From positions 714,501-778,500 of the forward strand of contig JAVHJL010000002.1 of the NCBI GenBank assembly GCA_036971715.1: a stretch of DNA of 64,000 bases, written 5' to 3'. Positions 33,705 through 45,295 of this stretch are shown piece after piece. The notes beneath the pieces were generated by a model that ran no database searches, was not told where the DNA came from, and saw only the letters and a program-made list of their open reading frames with translations. The stretch's first letter is position 1, and each line of letters opens with the position of its first letter. A program made the translations under genes and the position numbers. The stretch is from Arthrobotrys musiformis. Lineage: Eukaryota > Ascomycota > Orbiliomycetes > Orbiliales > Orbiliaceae.

Positions 33705-36700
33705 ATGCCCCCTAGAAAAAATTCTAATTCTCCAGCAGCTGATCCACCAGAAGAGGAACATGAAAAGCGCCCTCGCTCGTACGCTATAGGAAAAAAGCCA
33801 GAGCTGCGCAAGCCTCAAAAGCCAAGATCAAATTCATTCAGTGCTCCTAGAATTCCCTTAAGCAAACCCGGCGAAGATGTACCACAAAACCCGGGTGGGC
33901 CGAAAGACAAGGTATTATATTCAATATACCCCCCCCATTCGCACTCTATTTTAATACAATTCCAATGCTAATGCGCTTTGGTTTTATAGCAATATGGCGA
34001 AAAGCAACCTGCGAAACAAGAAATGCCAGATGAGCTTGACGGCGCAAAGTTTCTGAAAATTATCGAACTCGCAAGTGACGCCGCTGGAAATATTTCTGAG
34101 ATCAAGCCAGTGAAAGCTACCATTTACAAAGCGAAGTACGTAATTCTAGCTATTAAGCTAGGTCCTCATTATTTCTATTCGTGTTGGAATTCAATTTAAC
34201 ACTGCAGTACTGGCTTACACGTTGGCGTCTAGGTTGCTCAACTTTCCAGGCGCTACACTCGAACATCTTAGGAAGTCAGCGGGGGCTCAATTGTAAGTAA
34301 TTCGACACATTAAACACCCCAGCCCAGCCCAGCCCAGCAGATACTAATGTATTAACATTTGGATGAGGTAAAGAAAACCAGGTCATAAATTTTGCTATCA
34401 AGATGGGTCTGTTGCGGATGATGGAATGCTTTTGAGGCAGTACTTAGAGACTGTGCTTGAGTCACAGCCATCGGCCAGCAAACCCGGTGCCAATCAAGCT
34501 CCTGATAATGCTGCGGTGCAAGGTGGGGCAGAAGGTCCGGAGAAGAAAGATTCCGAGGAGATAGACCCTAAGGCGGGAGACCCCGAGCAAAAGGAACCTG
34601 AGCAAAAGGAATCTGAACAAAAGGAACCTGAACAAAAAGAACCTGAGAAAGACTCTGAGGAGAAAGACTCTGAGGAGAAAGACCCTGAGAAGAAAGAGCC
34701 CCAGAATGGGGGGCCTAAGAAGAAAGATGCCCCTAAGAAAGACGCCCCCAAGAAAGATGCCCCCAAGAAAGATGCCCCCAAGAAACCGAAAGTGGGAAAC
34801 ATCGTTTATGTTTGGCGTCCCCAGCAGCCATCATCTAGCGCCCTCTTGCTATCACCACCATTCGTGATGAAAATTTTCGAGTGGAAGATACAACCTGGAG
34901 CCGAAACAGAGAAGGGCCACGGTGAAGGACGAGGCTCAATACACTCAAACTCATTTGGGGATGTGGTCGTCGGGAAAATGACATTAGCTGGTCTCCGTAA
35001 AAGAGTTAGTGGGATGTGAGTATCAATAGATTTGTGATATGTGATGGGAATTATAGTTAATCATAAATGGGGTCAATAGGTCCGCTTACCCGAGAGTTCA
35101 TCGATTCTGTACGCCCGCCGGAACGACAGTTGAGGACGAATCCCTGACTGTGGCAGACTATCTCAGCCAAGAGGTATAATACTCCCTACCCGTTATAAGT
35201 CTCGCGACTTCACATGAAGAACATCTCTAAATCTTCGTGCTTTTACATGTGTACAGTCCGCAGATGATCCTGCAGCTTCGTCGGAAAATAAATCAACGCC
35301 CATCATCAAGGTCTACTACAAACTCAATCAGAGTTTCAATCAGCCACATGTAAAACTCGACGCACAGATAAACACGACCCTGACTGTAAGAGAACCACAT
35401 GATATATATGAATGCTCGTAAACTAAGCTAAAATATCTATCCATTCATAGGGCTACACAAAGACCTCAAAAGCCTTGGATGCATTTGCAAGCAAAATGCC
35501 CACAGCATTCGGAGTAGACGTCACCGACACTATGAAAGATGTGGTGGACACCACTGCCAAGTAAGGCTCAGATATTTTAACGCTGATTCTTAGCCCTGGA
35601 TTTTTAAGCTTACGTTCGTACATAATGCTGTAGAGGCGCGGGGTATTTGACCGAAGCTGATTGGGACCAAGTATTCCGCAACTGCTCTCTCCTTTTCGGT
35701 TGGTATATCGATCGAGACAAAAATTGTATACGGCAAGCTCCTAAACAAGGTAAGCCAACCTCAGTACTCAAAATATGATTTATATTCAGCATATTTCTAA
35801 ACTCTCCGAATCGATATCTGGAACAGCATTTCAATTGAAGACAAAAAGATCGGACGACCCAACAAGCGAAATCCCAGACTTTCTAGACCCTGATAGTGCT
35901 TCAAACAAGAACACGGATACCACCAACAATAACTATGTCGAAAAGGTGGTACTAGCACATTTGAAAAAACCTGAAGCAGGCGTGTTTAGCAGTACTGTCA
36001 CTACCGGTAGCACCCAAGTCGAAGCAGGCAATACGGGAGTTACGGAGGAAACCACGGTCCAAATTGCAGGCAAACAGACGGGGAACCCTTCAGAGGGGGG
36101 CGTTGGCGTACAGGCACAATCAAATACGCAGGAAGAAGTAAAACCTAACGATAATAAGGTTGAAGTGAAGCCTAAGATACCGACAATCACTAAACGAGAG
36201 ATGGTGATGCCATCATTTCAAGTTAATGATGACAGCCGCATCGAAGTTATTATCACCGAGCACGAGTTTGAAACATCGCTAGCTAAAAACGACTTTAACT
36301 CGATGTCTATTGAGGGCTCAATGTAAGCCCTATTACAGTTACATATACCTTTGGTATCATCGTAGCTAACTTAAACCGTGGCAACAGGTCTGGTGGTTAT
36401 GGTGGGTTTTCAGCTACAGTTAGTGCGGGCTTCTCCAAAGCGCATTCACACTCCAAGAAGGAATTAACAAATACGTACCAAAAAACAATTATCGCGAAAT
36501 ATCTGGTATGCCAAATTTAAAATAGATCTCCTCAATTAATTTACAAGACTGACTTGAGAACAATTTCTTGCCATTCACATCAGTTCCCAAGGGCAACGGT
36601 TCATCTGCACCCCGACGACCTCGAACCTACCCCCGAGCTGGCCAAGGCAATAGCCAGAATTGAAAAGGACAAGAACATTAAGGATCTTCGAAAACTGCAT

Positions 36701-38566
36701 CAAGATTTTGGTAGGATTGCATTTGTTCCTTTCGAGTCGACACTATCACATGCACTCAACAAGAAGATTGATCAATTCTGGACTAACAATCGATTCGGAA
36801 CATATGATAGGCCATCTTTTTTGCAAAAGCGTAACTCTTGGAGGGCGCTTGCTATCTTCGAAAATAATGGCAGGGAAAGAAACCGGCACAGAAAACGAGC
36901 GAAAGGATCAATTCAAAACGTCGGTGGGACTGCAGGTCCAAACACCCGTTGGAGTCGGCGCAGGTGTGAAAAATGAGAACGAAACCGGATCAGGTTCCGG
37001 TGACAGAGAAAACAAAAAAGACAAGGACGAGAAACACGTCTTCGAAGCCGTCGGCGGTGATACGACTCTTGCAGCAACGTAGGTTCAGAAAATGTAATTT
37101 CTAGCTAAGAACGACATTTAGCTAACAAAAAAAAAGGCCAGGCAAGTGGGTGAGCACTGTCGGAAACGAAAAATACTGGAGAGTCATAAATGTAAGTATC
37201 CCAGAAGTCCCAGGCTAGCAGAGATTGTTACCTTTACGCCCTCGCCACGATGTATGGCTAAACCACCACCTGCTTAATAGAGAGAGGGACTGTATCCTCT
37301 GGCGGAATTCATTTCATCCCTCCCCGGGCTCGAGAAAGTGTCGGGCTATTTTATGATGGCCGTTCCCGCTCTCGCAAAATATATTGAAATGCCGCCATCG
37401 AGAGAAATTAAAGCGCGGTTCAAACTGCTTTCACCAACAACCAATCTTTCAATAGGAAGCGATGCCTTGTACTACCTAGGCCACGAGTTCGGGTGCACAA
37501 CTGTGATGCCGAGTCTTAACGGACGTATGCAGGCAAAAAATGATATTTACGGCTACAAAGTCATCCAGGTTGACTACCTTGTGAAACAACCGCTATTCTC
37601 ACCATCAACGTTAGTAGGATATTCCCACGCCCCAACATCAAGGCTTTTTATCACTGACGTATAACAAGTACGAGAGCCCCTGTCCTGCAAGGATACTCGA
37701 ACAATTTCGTAGGTGATAAAATGTTTGGAACCTCGTACACGAAGGAGTTTTTGGCAACAGCGTGGAGTGTAGTTGCACCGTTTGATGAAGCTGTAAGTCC
37801 AAAGTCACGAACATTCACCCACAACCTTAGAAATGGCATGTTTCTTAACAACTTCTATTAGCTTAAAAATGGGACAAGGGTTGTTCTTCGAACGGTCCCC
37901 TTCGAAAACCAAGCGCAGAACACCGAGTCGAAACCAAATACAGGAGAAGTACCAGTGTCTTTAGTTGTCTACAGAAATCAACAGGGGCATTTTCTCCCTA
38001 GTCTCTCAGACGCCGAAGATTTCCAATACTGGAGAATATGGAAAAACGGTGCAAGAAATGACTCAAAAGACTATATCAAAGAGGGAGACGAAATTCGGTT
38101 CAGTTGGTCATTCGACGACCAAACCACCGGCTTCAGAGACTACTACGATGATGTCTTCGGTCGACGTCGTGTCCAATTGCCCCCTGGTCTCTCTAATACT
38201 ACGCTTTGGCTCAAACTCCCGTTTCCTCGTTTCGAGAGTATGCGCGACGGGTATAATTCAGGCTTCAATTCCATGATCATGGCGCCGGTCTCCGATACCA
38301 ACACAGCAACTTTAGATCTGCGATGTATTCCTGCAAAGGATCAGCCTACCGGGCGCTATAAATATGATATAGAAGACGTCCTTTTTAGGATAGATATGAT
38401 TGCAAATGATGGGAGAGGAGATGCAGACGATTATATGCTGAAAGATGTTCAACAGAATACAGTGGCCGCATCCTCGGACCTAGGGCTAGAAATTGAACGC
38501 GCGGGTAAGCAGCTCGGGTGGACCACCAAGCTAACCGAACAACGGGCTGCCTCGTTTTATCTTTAA
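33705..38566 (+). CDS. MACPF-domain protein B (candidate pore-forming protein)
   Basis: Sixteen exons, 33705-33911, 33990-34135, 34233-34292, 34374-35015, 35080-35173, 35257-35385, 35451-35560, 35634-35749, 35827-36322, 36388-36505, 36584-36710, 36811-37078, 37137-37191, 37281-37609, 37669-37792 and 37862-38566, sum to exactly 1242 codons (1241 aa). Two copies of the small FC-x2-(D/A)-G module (HKFCYQDGSVADD near 155; HRFCTPAGTTVEDE near 363) flank a Lys/Glu/Pro/Gln repeat tract. An acidic linker follows. The MACPF core spans about 640-840: SGGYGGFSATVSAGFSKA, YLFPRA, FGHLFCKSVTLGGRL across the exon junction at residue 749, and GGDTT. The C-terminal part (EGDEIRFSWSFDD...) is beta-rich like A but longer. 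Exon sizes and phases match A in the core (118, 55 and 265/268 nt). No signal peptide. Pore formation is inferred from the family. Confidence 0.8.
34581..34790 (+). repeat. In-frame 15-nt minisatellites in MACPF-B exon 4
   Basis: Two adjacent tandem arrays of 15-nt units. The first encodes (K-E-P/S-E-Q) and then (K-D-S-E-E) units; the second encodes four (K-K-D-A-P) units. Unit length keeps the frame open, so array length can vary without breaking the protein. A charged, probably disordered linker between the two N-terminal modules. Confidence 0.9.
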
Positions 38567-38810
38567 GCCCATGGCCAATTCAAATATCCTTGCTGTGGTA
38601 TACCGATCCGTACCATTGATGGGCCTATGGGATGTATTATATATATTCATAGTACACTTAGCGATAGATATTCCAACCAAATTTGAAGAGTGAAGTTCAG
38701 AATCCTGTCTATCTCGAGAGCTCATGCTCATGAGTCCATTGGAACATTACAACAAAAACAACACATTTAGACATTCAGAACCCCCTCGTCTCGTAGGTAC
38801 CTACTTACCC

Positions 38811-38846
38811 AAGGAAACCCCCAAGGAAACCCCCAAGGAAACCCCC
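38811..38846. repeat. Triplicated 12-mer AAGGAAACCCCC
   Basis: Three perfect head-to-tail copies of a 12-nt unit, just downstream of the MACPF-B stop codon. Simple minisatellite; no function inferred. Confidence 0.9.
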
Positions 38847-39025
38847 CCAAAAGAAAAGTGGGACTGTCCGGTTGTGATAGTGCTGATTGAAATCATCTTC
38901 TGAGCTTTCATGACGGTCAAGCATTCAAAACCAGTTTTCCGATCGCGACGGCTCGAATACTCTCGTTTGCGACTCCATAATAGGGTAATTGCTTAAGTCT
39001 TCCGATTGGTCGCGAGACCCTCATA

Positions 39026-39045
39026 TTTTTTTTTTAAAAAAAAAA
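39026..39045. repeat. T10-A10 palindrome
   Basis: Ten T followed directly by ten A, a perfect self-complementary tract that can form a hairpin and is intrinsically rigid or bent. A second copy lies 270 bases to the right. Confidence 0.9.
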
Positions 39046-39299
39046 TCCCTCCCAAACCCTCTCCTGGCTTTTGAAAGAGGTAGGGGGATCCATTGCATTT
39101 GTTATAAATAAAAAGTTTGCTAATAATGTCTCTTCCACCATCTCCAGGGATCATAATCAGAGTTCCCATATTTCTCCCTTTTGCTCTTTTGTTGGAGAAG
39201 TTAGAAAAACACCACGTATGTGCGTGCATGTATTTAAAGTACAGAAAATAAAGAGTTCGGTCGAAGACGAGCAAGTGATGGAAAAAACAGTTCCTATTG

Positions 39300-39322
39300 T
39301 TTTTTTTTTTTAAAAAAAAAAA
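39300..39322. repeat. T12-A11 palindrome
   Basis: Second T-run/A-run inversion in the same intergenic region, similar in form to the one at 39026. It may act as a nucleosome-excluding tract or a bidirectional 3'-end element; this is inference. Confidence 0.9.
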
Positions 39323-40401
39323 GGAAACGAACATTCGTAAGAGAAGTGCGACTGAAAAGAGAAAAAGAGAATTCGAAGCAGCCCCTGGACCCAAGTCTAA
39401 TGTAGTTTGGAAAAAAAAAAAATGCAGTAGGCAAAAGGAAGACGTTTTGAAGAAGAGAGCATGTTTTATTGCGGACTTCCCATTATAATTTTTATTCCCT
39501 TCCATCCCCGGAGAAAATATAAAGGGTGGGGGGAAGGAAAGAAAGAAAAACGACTAAACAGAAGACACGAAAGAAACGAGGTCTATTACTTTGTGTAAGG
39601 AAAAGCTGCAGACAGAATAGTCAGGAGGAAATGCCCTGCTCCTTCCATATCCTTTCGAGTTGTTTCCTCTCTCCTCGCCTGCGCCATCAGATGTTCTATG
39701 AAAACCAAAGATTTATACGAAAAACCTCATAACTCCATACCTTCTTCCTTTTTTAGTTTCCCACGTCTATAGAATTCAAAGGTGGAAAAAAGTAAAAAAA
39801 AGTAAAGGCAGAGTTAAGGTCTTGCGAAACTTTTGTAGGTCGTCAAACGTTCAGAGAAGCACGCCGGCCGTAAAGATGAGAGAAAAAAGAAAAGCGCCAG
39901 AAACAACAGCGAGATAATGGGAATCCTTTTTCTGGTTTCTTGAAAACATTAGACAGAAGGTGTAACGCGGAAGTCAAGGTCGTAAGGGGTTCATTTCGTA
40001 AAAAAAAAAAGAAAGAAAGAAAAGGGGGAAAAAAGAAGCACAAAGCAGTAAAACAAAAGATAAGAAGGAAAACTGAGAATAGAAAAGTAAAGAAATATTG
40101 CGTAAAAAAAGAGATAACCAGCCCATAAACATCAGTGAACGCCTTTATATACCCTTTTCCCGATTCATTAAAGTAATTGCTTTCGCCATGAATTGCAAAG
40201 ACAAAGAGGTTCTCTCCCAGAGCTCGCTAGTGTGACAGGCGCAAGCTATCAGGAGAAAGGTTTCGAGGATAGAATGGTCGAGAAAAAAGTATGTTTTGTG
40301 CGATGAATGAGGAGTTCGTGATGTTGTATATAAGATTTCGAATGTCTTGACCCAATTCTGAACGGGCGACGCTAAAAATCTTGGGCAGGCCTTCTGCATA
40401 T

Positions 40402-42692
40402 TTACCACCAGGAGCTGCCACCGCTGGGGTTTCCATAGCTGGAACCACCACCACCGCTGTAGCCGCCTCCGTATCCGCCACCGCCGCCACCGGAAGATCC
40501 ACCGTATCCACCGCTAGATCCGCCGCCTCCATAGCTGTTTCCGCCGCTGTATCCGCCGCCGCCACCAGAAGAGCCGCCATAGCCACCGGAGCTGCCACCG
40601 AATCCGCCGCCGCCGCCGCCGCCGCCGAATTTACGGAAGTCGCGATTAGCACCGCCGCCACGGCCACGGCCTCCTCTAGAGCCGCCACCGCTGCGGCCAC
40701 CATAACCGGCTTCACGAGCAACTTGTTCCAAGAAGGCAGGAACTTCTTGATTAGCTTCCTTCAAAAGCTCAGTCAATTCGCGAACGATGCCACGGTTGCC
40801 ACGGTTGAAAAAGGCAGTGCTCAAACCAGTGTTTCCGGCACGACCAGTACGACCAATACGATGAACATAGTCGTCAACGTCAGTAGGGAGGTCGTAGTTG
40901 ATGACGTGGGTAACGTTCGGGATATCGAGACCACGAGCAGCGACAGCTGTGGCTACCATGATGGGGTAACGTCCTGTCCGGAACATTTCCAACGCCCTTT
41001 CACGTTCGCGTTGAGTACGATCTCCATGGATGGAGGTTGCTGGGAAATTTTGGTTGATCAAGAAGTCGGAGAGAGTATCCGCCATCCTCTTTGTCTCGAC
41101 GAAGATCAAAGTCAATCCACCCTGGTGAGCAGAAAGGATGTCAAGAAGGAAGCTTCGTTTGTCGTGGTCTTCCACGTACTCAACACGCTGGGTGATGTTC
41201 TCAGAAGTAGAACCAACACGACCAACGGAGAGGAAGACGTAGTCCTTCAAGAAATCGCGAGCAAGCATCTGGATATCACGGGGGAAGGTAGCCGAAAACA
41301 TGAGAGTTTGACGGCTGTTGACGCCAGGCATATCCTCGCCTTCGACAATTCGACGGATCTGGGGCTCGAAACCCATGTCAAGCATACGATCAGCCTCGTC
41401 GAGAACAAGGTACTTGATGCTGGCCAGGGAGATACGACCACGTTCTATGAGATCGACAAGACGTCCTGGAGTAGCAACCAAGAGATCGCATCCGCGGTCC
41501 ATCTGGCGGAGTTGTTGTCCGATGTCAGCACCACCGTAGACAACGCATGGCTTAACCCAAGATCGGTAGGCGAACTTGCGGGCCTCATCGAAGATCTGAG
41601 AGACAAGTTCACGAGTTGGGGCCAAGATCAAAGCGGTGGGGTATGCCTTGCGAGAGCGTTGGAAGCCAGCACCTTGAGCGCTAGGTGGAGCTGGCGATGG
41701 GCCAGTAGCAAAGGACTGGGAAAGAATGGGGAACAAGAAACCACCAGTCTTTCCGGAACCAGTTTGAGCACAGGCCATCAAATCACGACCACCCATGACG
41801 ATTGGAATCGAATATTTCTGGACCGGAGTTGGGACAGTATAGCGAGCAAGCTCGATGTTGGACAAAAGATGAGGATCAAGAGGCGGGTTGGTGAACGCTA
41901 CAACCGGATCTGGAACATTGGAACCAGAGGCCTCAACGGGAATATCATCATATTTCTCAAAGTTGATACCAGTTGATTGCTTCAAGGGGTCGTTAGGGAC
42001 ACCGAAGAGCTCGCGTTCGAGTCTGTTGTTGGAGTTGCCAATAACATGCTTGCCGTCTCTCCAGTAACCCTCGCCGGAACTGCCGCCTCCACGGTTGGTG
42101 CTACCGCCAGAACCGCCACCAGCAGCCGGGGTGCCATACGCGTTTTCATTAAAAGATCGCTGTTGTTGGCGAGGTTCCCACTTGCTACCACCGCTCGGGT
42201 TGAAGGATGGGGCATTAGCCCAGTTGCCACCAGAGCTTTGGTTGTTCCTAATGAAAAGGCAGATGTTAGAACTTTATCTAGTAAATGACAGGTAAATCGC
42301 GTGATTCCCGGATGACAGGCATCGTTACGATTTTGTTCTAGACGAGGCAGCAACGCCAAATCCGTTTGCCAAAACGAGCCTCATTGAGATGAGATGACGT
42401 TCAGGGGTAGGAAGGTAGGAAGGAAGGAAGGAAGAAAATAAGAGTCTACTTACTGAGACCAGGAGTTTCCACCACGAGGAGCTGGAGGTCCATTGTTGAC
42501 TGGAGCAGGTCCGTTGTTCATCTGCTGCTGAGGAGCTGGAGCAGCAGCTTGTTGCTGCATCTTGGCACGAAGATGGGGAGGGATGTAAGCCGGCCTACCG
42601 CCACCGGGAGCATTACCCCCAGCAGCGCCGTTAGGGGCATAACGAGAATCTTGCATGCTCATGCCTTGCATGCCGTTAACAAGATCAGCCAT
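40402..42692 (-). CDS. DED1: DEAD-box RNA helicase Ded1/DDX3
   Basis: ATP-dependent RNA helicase needed for scanning and translation initiation; cytoplasmic and in stress granules. Two exons, 42692-42454 and 42247-40402 (206-nt intron), give 694 aa. The N-terminus carries the eIF4E/eIF4G-contact type segment RPAYIPPHLRAKMQQQ and a Gly/Asn-rich region. All core motifs are visible: Q motif VPTPVQKYSIP, motif I AQTGSGKT (about 240-247), PTRELVSQI, TPGRL, DEAD (about 363-366), SAT, LIFVETKRMAD, ARGLDIP, HRIGRTGRAG. The C-terminal tail is a long Gly/Ser/Tyr/Arg (RGG-type) low-complexity domain ending SSWW, typical of Ded1. The strand opposite the coding region is also open for over 500 codons; this is a composition artefact. 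Confidence 0.96.
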
Positions 42693-45295
42693 GGTGAAGA
42701 TTGTTGTTTTTGTTGTTGTTGTTGATGATGATATAGAGAGAGAAGGTTTTCAAGGAGAAGATTGTGTGGGAGGAGTTACGATAACAGCAATATGTTTGTC
42801 TGTCAGAAGGCAGAAGCAACGAGAACGAAAGCTTCTGAAACCGAAAGAAAGAGAATAAAACCACCAGGGTAACAGCAGTAGAAGCCGGATGGTAATGAAG
42901 TAAGGAAGGAGGAGGTGTATATTAAGGCAAAAGTAGGTTTGTTCTTCGGGAGGAGTATCGAGAGGAACAAGGGAATATCAAGAGGTGCAGAGAGAGCTTG
43001 ACGGTAACTTAGATCTCGTCGAAATTCTTCTCTTCTTCTCTACTAAAAGGAAAGAAAAGAATGGAAGGCGTGTTCGACGGCGAGAAAGCTTTCTATTGAG
43101 ACGAAAAAGACAGCGATGTCGGACGTTTGGCTTTGAAGAGCTAGAGCCGATGAGCTAGCTGGCAGGCCAAAGGTTGGGAAACGGTCTATTAAACGAAACC
43201 TGAAGGATGCCGAAGCTGACGGGATTCGAGGAGGACGCTTTCTGTATCTGATGAATCAACAGATACAGCAAGAGTTCCCACGGTAGTCGTGAATAGCCTA
43301 GGCAGAAAGGAAGAGCGATGGTTTCGTGATATCGTTGGAGAATGAACGTCTCTTTCGAAGGAAACAAAAGACACGGACGGGAATTAAACGATATAACGAA
43401 GAAAAAAAAGAAACAGTCTATGGATTAAACGGAGAAAATAGGAAATAAGAGAGCCTTCTTATTCCCCCGTATGAGATTAAGCCTGGGAGGGTGATGATGA
43501 TGGTGATGGTGGTGATGATGGGAGGTGTAGTTCGTGGGTGAGGAAGAAAGAAGGAAGAAGAAGGAGAAAGGTTGATTGAAGTCGATGGAGGCAACAAAAA
43601 AAAAAAAAAAAAAAAAAAGTTTAGCTGGCACCCACACAAACCGAATTTCTGACGCTCGAACAAACACCACACACACTTTGTTTCTAAACAGAACAGGAAC
43701 AACCACATCGAACGGACGAACGAATGAATGAACAAATGGACGGACGGTGGCGAAGTAGCCAGTAGTCCTGCTATTCCTCGACGCTAACAAACTTTTTTTT
43801 TTTTTTCCCTTTTTAGTCACTTTGACTGAGTCTCTTTGTATGCACCGACTACTGACCACGACTACAGGTGCATACATGGGTACATTCTACGGGATGTATC
43901 AAGTGAGGCAAAGAAAGTACCTCTCACTTCAGGCTTCTTTCATGATCATTGCATTTGCATTTGCATTGCGAGAAGTCGAGACCACACGGCCGACTGACTA
44001 AGGCTGACACGTCCTGACAATTTTACAAATAAACATAGGTGTATCCTTCCTCCCATGCCAAATGATGATGAACGTTGAAAGCAAAAAACGTGCTCTCGTA
44101 GAATGGCCACTATCGAGCTCAAATGTCCTATTAATCTCCATGAGAAGTTGCAACATCTAGAGTACGTACGCAGAGTACAAACTGTTCCTCCAGGCAATCA
44201 ACAGGCAACTTTGATAGCCTCGAGGAAAGAAAGAAAGAAAGACTTCCCACCCAGGATGAGACCGAACAAACCGACGTCTGTCACTGGCTCGGACCAGAAC
44301 CCTGAACACATCACCCCAAAAATCCACTTAGCCTTACCCCTTTTGGGTGCTGAGGAGCTGGCTTTTTCTCCGTTCAGAGTATACATACCGGCTGCCTCAA
44401 GAAAAACCCTACCTATCCATCTGCATCTGGGGGAGCTCATGCAAGGTGAAAGGAGGTCTGGCCATGTAAGGCCCGTAGATGGTCCTGGTTTTTTTTTTTT
44501 TTTCTGTTTCGTTCTTGCTTTCTCCGTCTTCTGTGTGGTGGAATGGGGGAAACTTCCTGCATCCTGCTAACCGGATTCGTTTCTTCCTATCGTCGGTTTA
44601 CGTCAGGGACTGGAGTTATATCAGCTAATGATATAGCCTGTGATAGGTGCTGACAAAGGCCACTCGTCCGGCTGCTCATCCAACCGCTTGATCCAGTTCA
44701 GTAGACACTACTTTTTTTTGGTTCCCTTTCGTAACTTCGACATGTGAAAATATACATATAGATGCACAGCGCCAATGTCGAGGTGACTCTTTCTACTAAT
44801 TTATTCCCACACGTTATTTCTTATATTGATCGATTGATTGATTTGATATCCTATCCTAATGTGAATGCTACTATATATACATGACAAAAATCAAATACAG
44901 ATCCAAATGAACAAAGGAAAAAGAACTCCGACAAGAGGTTGTGAATTTGTGAACCGAACCCCAGATAAGAAGAAAAAAAGATAGAAAGGACCCCCTCCTC
45001 GGTATCAACGGATATCGTGGATTCGGGCCCTCGCTTCCAAACCGTCGAGAATCAGCCTAATGGTTAAAAACACAGAATAGATTAAAAATGCCCGAGCAAA
45101 ACGCCTGTTACCGACAACAGCTTGTCAAAAGCTTTGTTGCAAAATGACCGCCCAACACAATTCTTTTTTTTTCCCTTTTTATGCAAGTTCATCCCCTCCT
45201 ACCCCCTATCATATACTTTTATAGTGCATATAGTCGGGGCAATGCCATTAAATCCACCAAGTGATCCATAGTAGACAGGGCTTTGTAATAACGGC
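42693..45295. other. DED1 upstream region and intergenic, no gene recognised
   Basis: 2.6 kb. The first several hundred bases upstream of the DED1 ATG are purine-rich on the plus strand (thus CT-rich on the coding strand), a common feature of strong fungal promoters and leaders. It also contains a (GAT/GGT)n tract at about 43489-43525 and an A23 run. Open frames here are repeat translations (His, Phe, Lys runs) and are rejected as genes. Confidence 0.55.
43596..43618. repeat. Poly-A tract (A23)
   Basis: Twenty-three consecutive A residues. Mononucleotide repeat in the DED1 upstream region; likely length-variable. Confidence 0.95.

Larger units (their letters stand above)
38567..40401. other. 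Intergenic, rich in A/T and purine tracts
   Basis: 1.8 kb between convergent MACPF-B and DED1. It contains two T-run/A-run palindromes, a 12-nt triplicate and long AAG/GAAA purine tracts (39530-40110). Short open frames here consist of Lys/Phe homopolymer translations and are not genes. Confidence 0.5.

Noticed and set aside
38993..39505. 170-codon minus-strand frame
   Set aside because: Formed by Phe/Lys homopolymer translation across A/T runs; no coding bias or domain.
40381..41976. 531-codon open frame on the plus strand opposite DED1
   Set aside because: It mirrors the Gly/Ser-rich and codon-biased DED1 coding strand. It encodes Ala/Thr/Ser-rich text with no domain, while the minus strand carries every DEAD-box motif.
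43418..43877. Minus-strand frames with His and Phe runs upstream of DED1
   Set aside because: Produced by (GAT/GGT)n and poly-A tracts in a leader/promoter region; no start context or conserved features.
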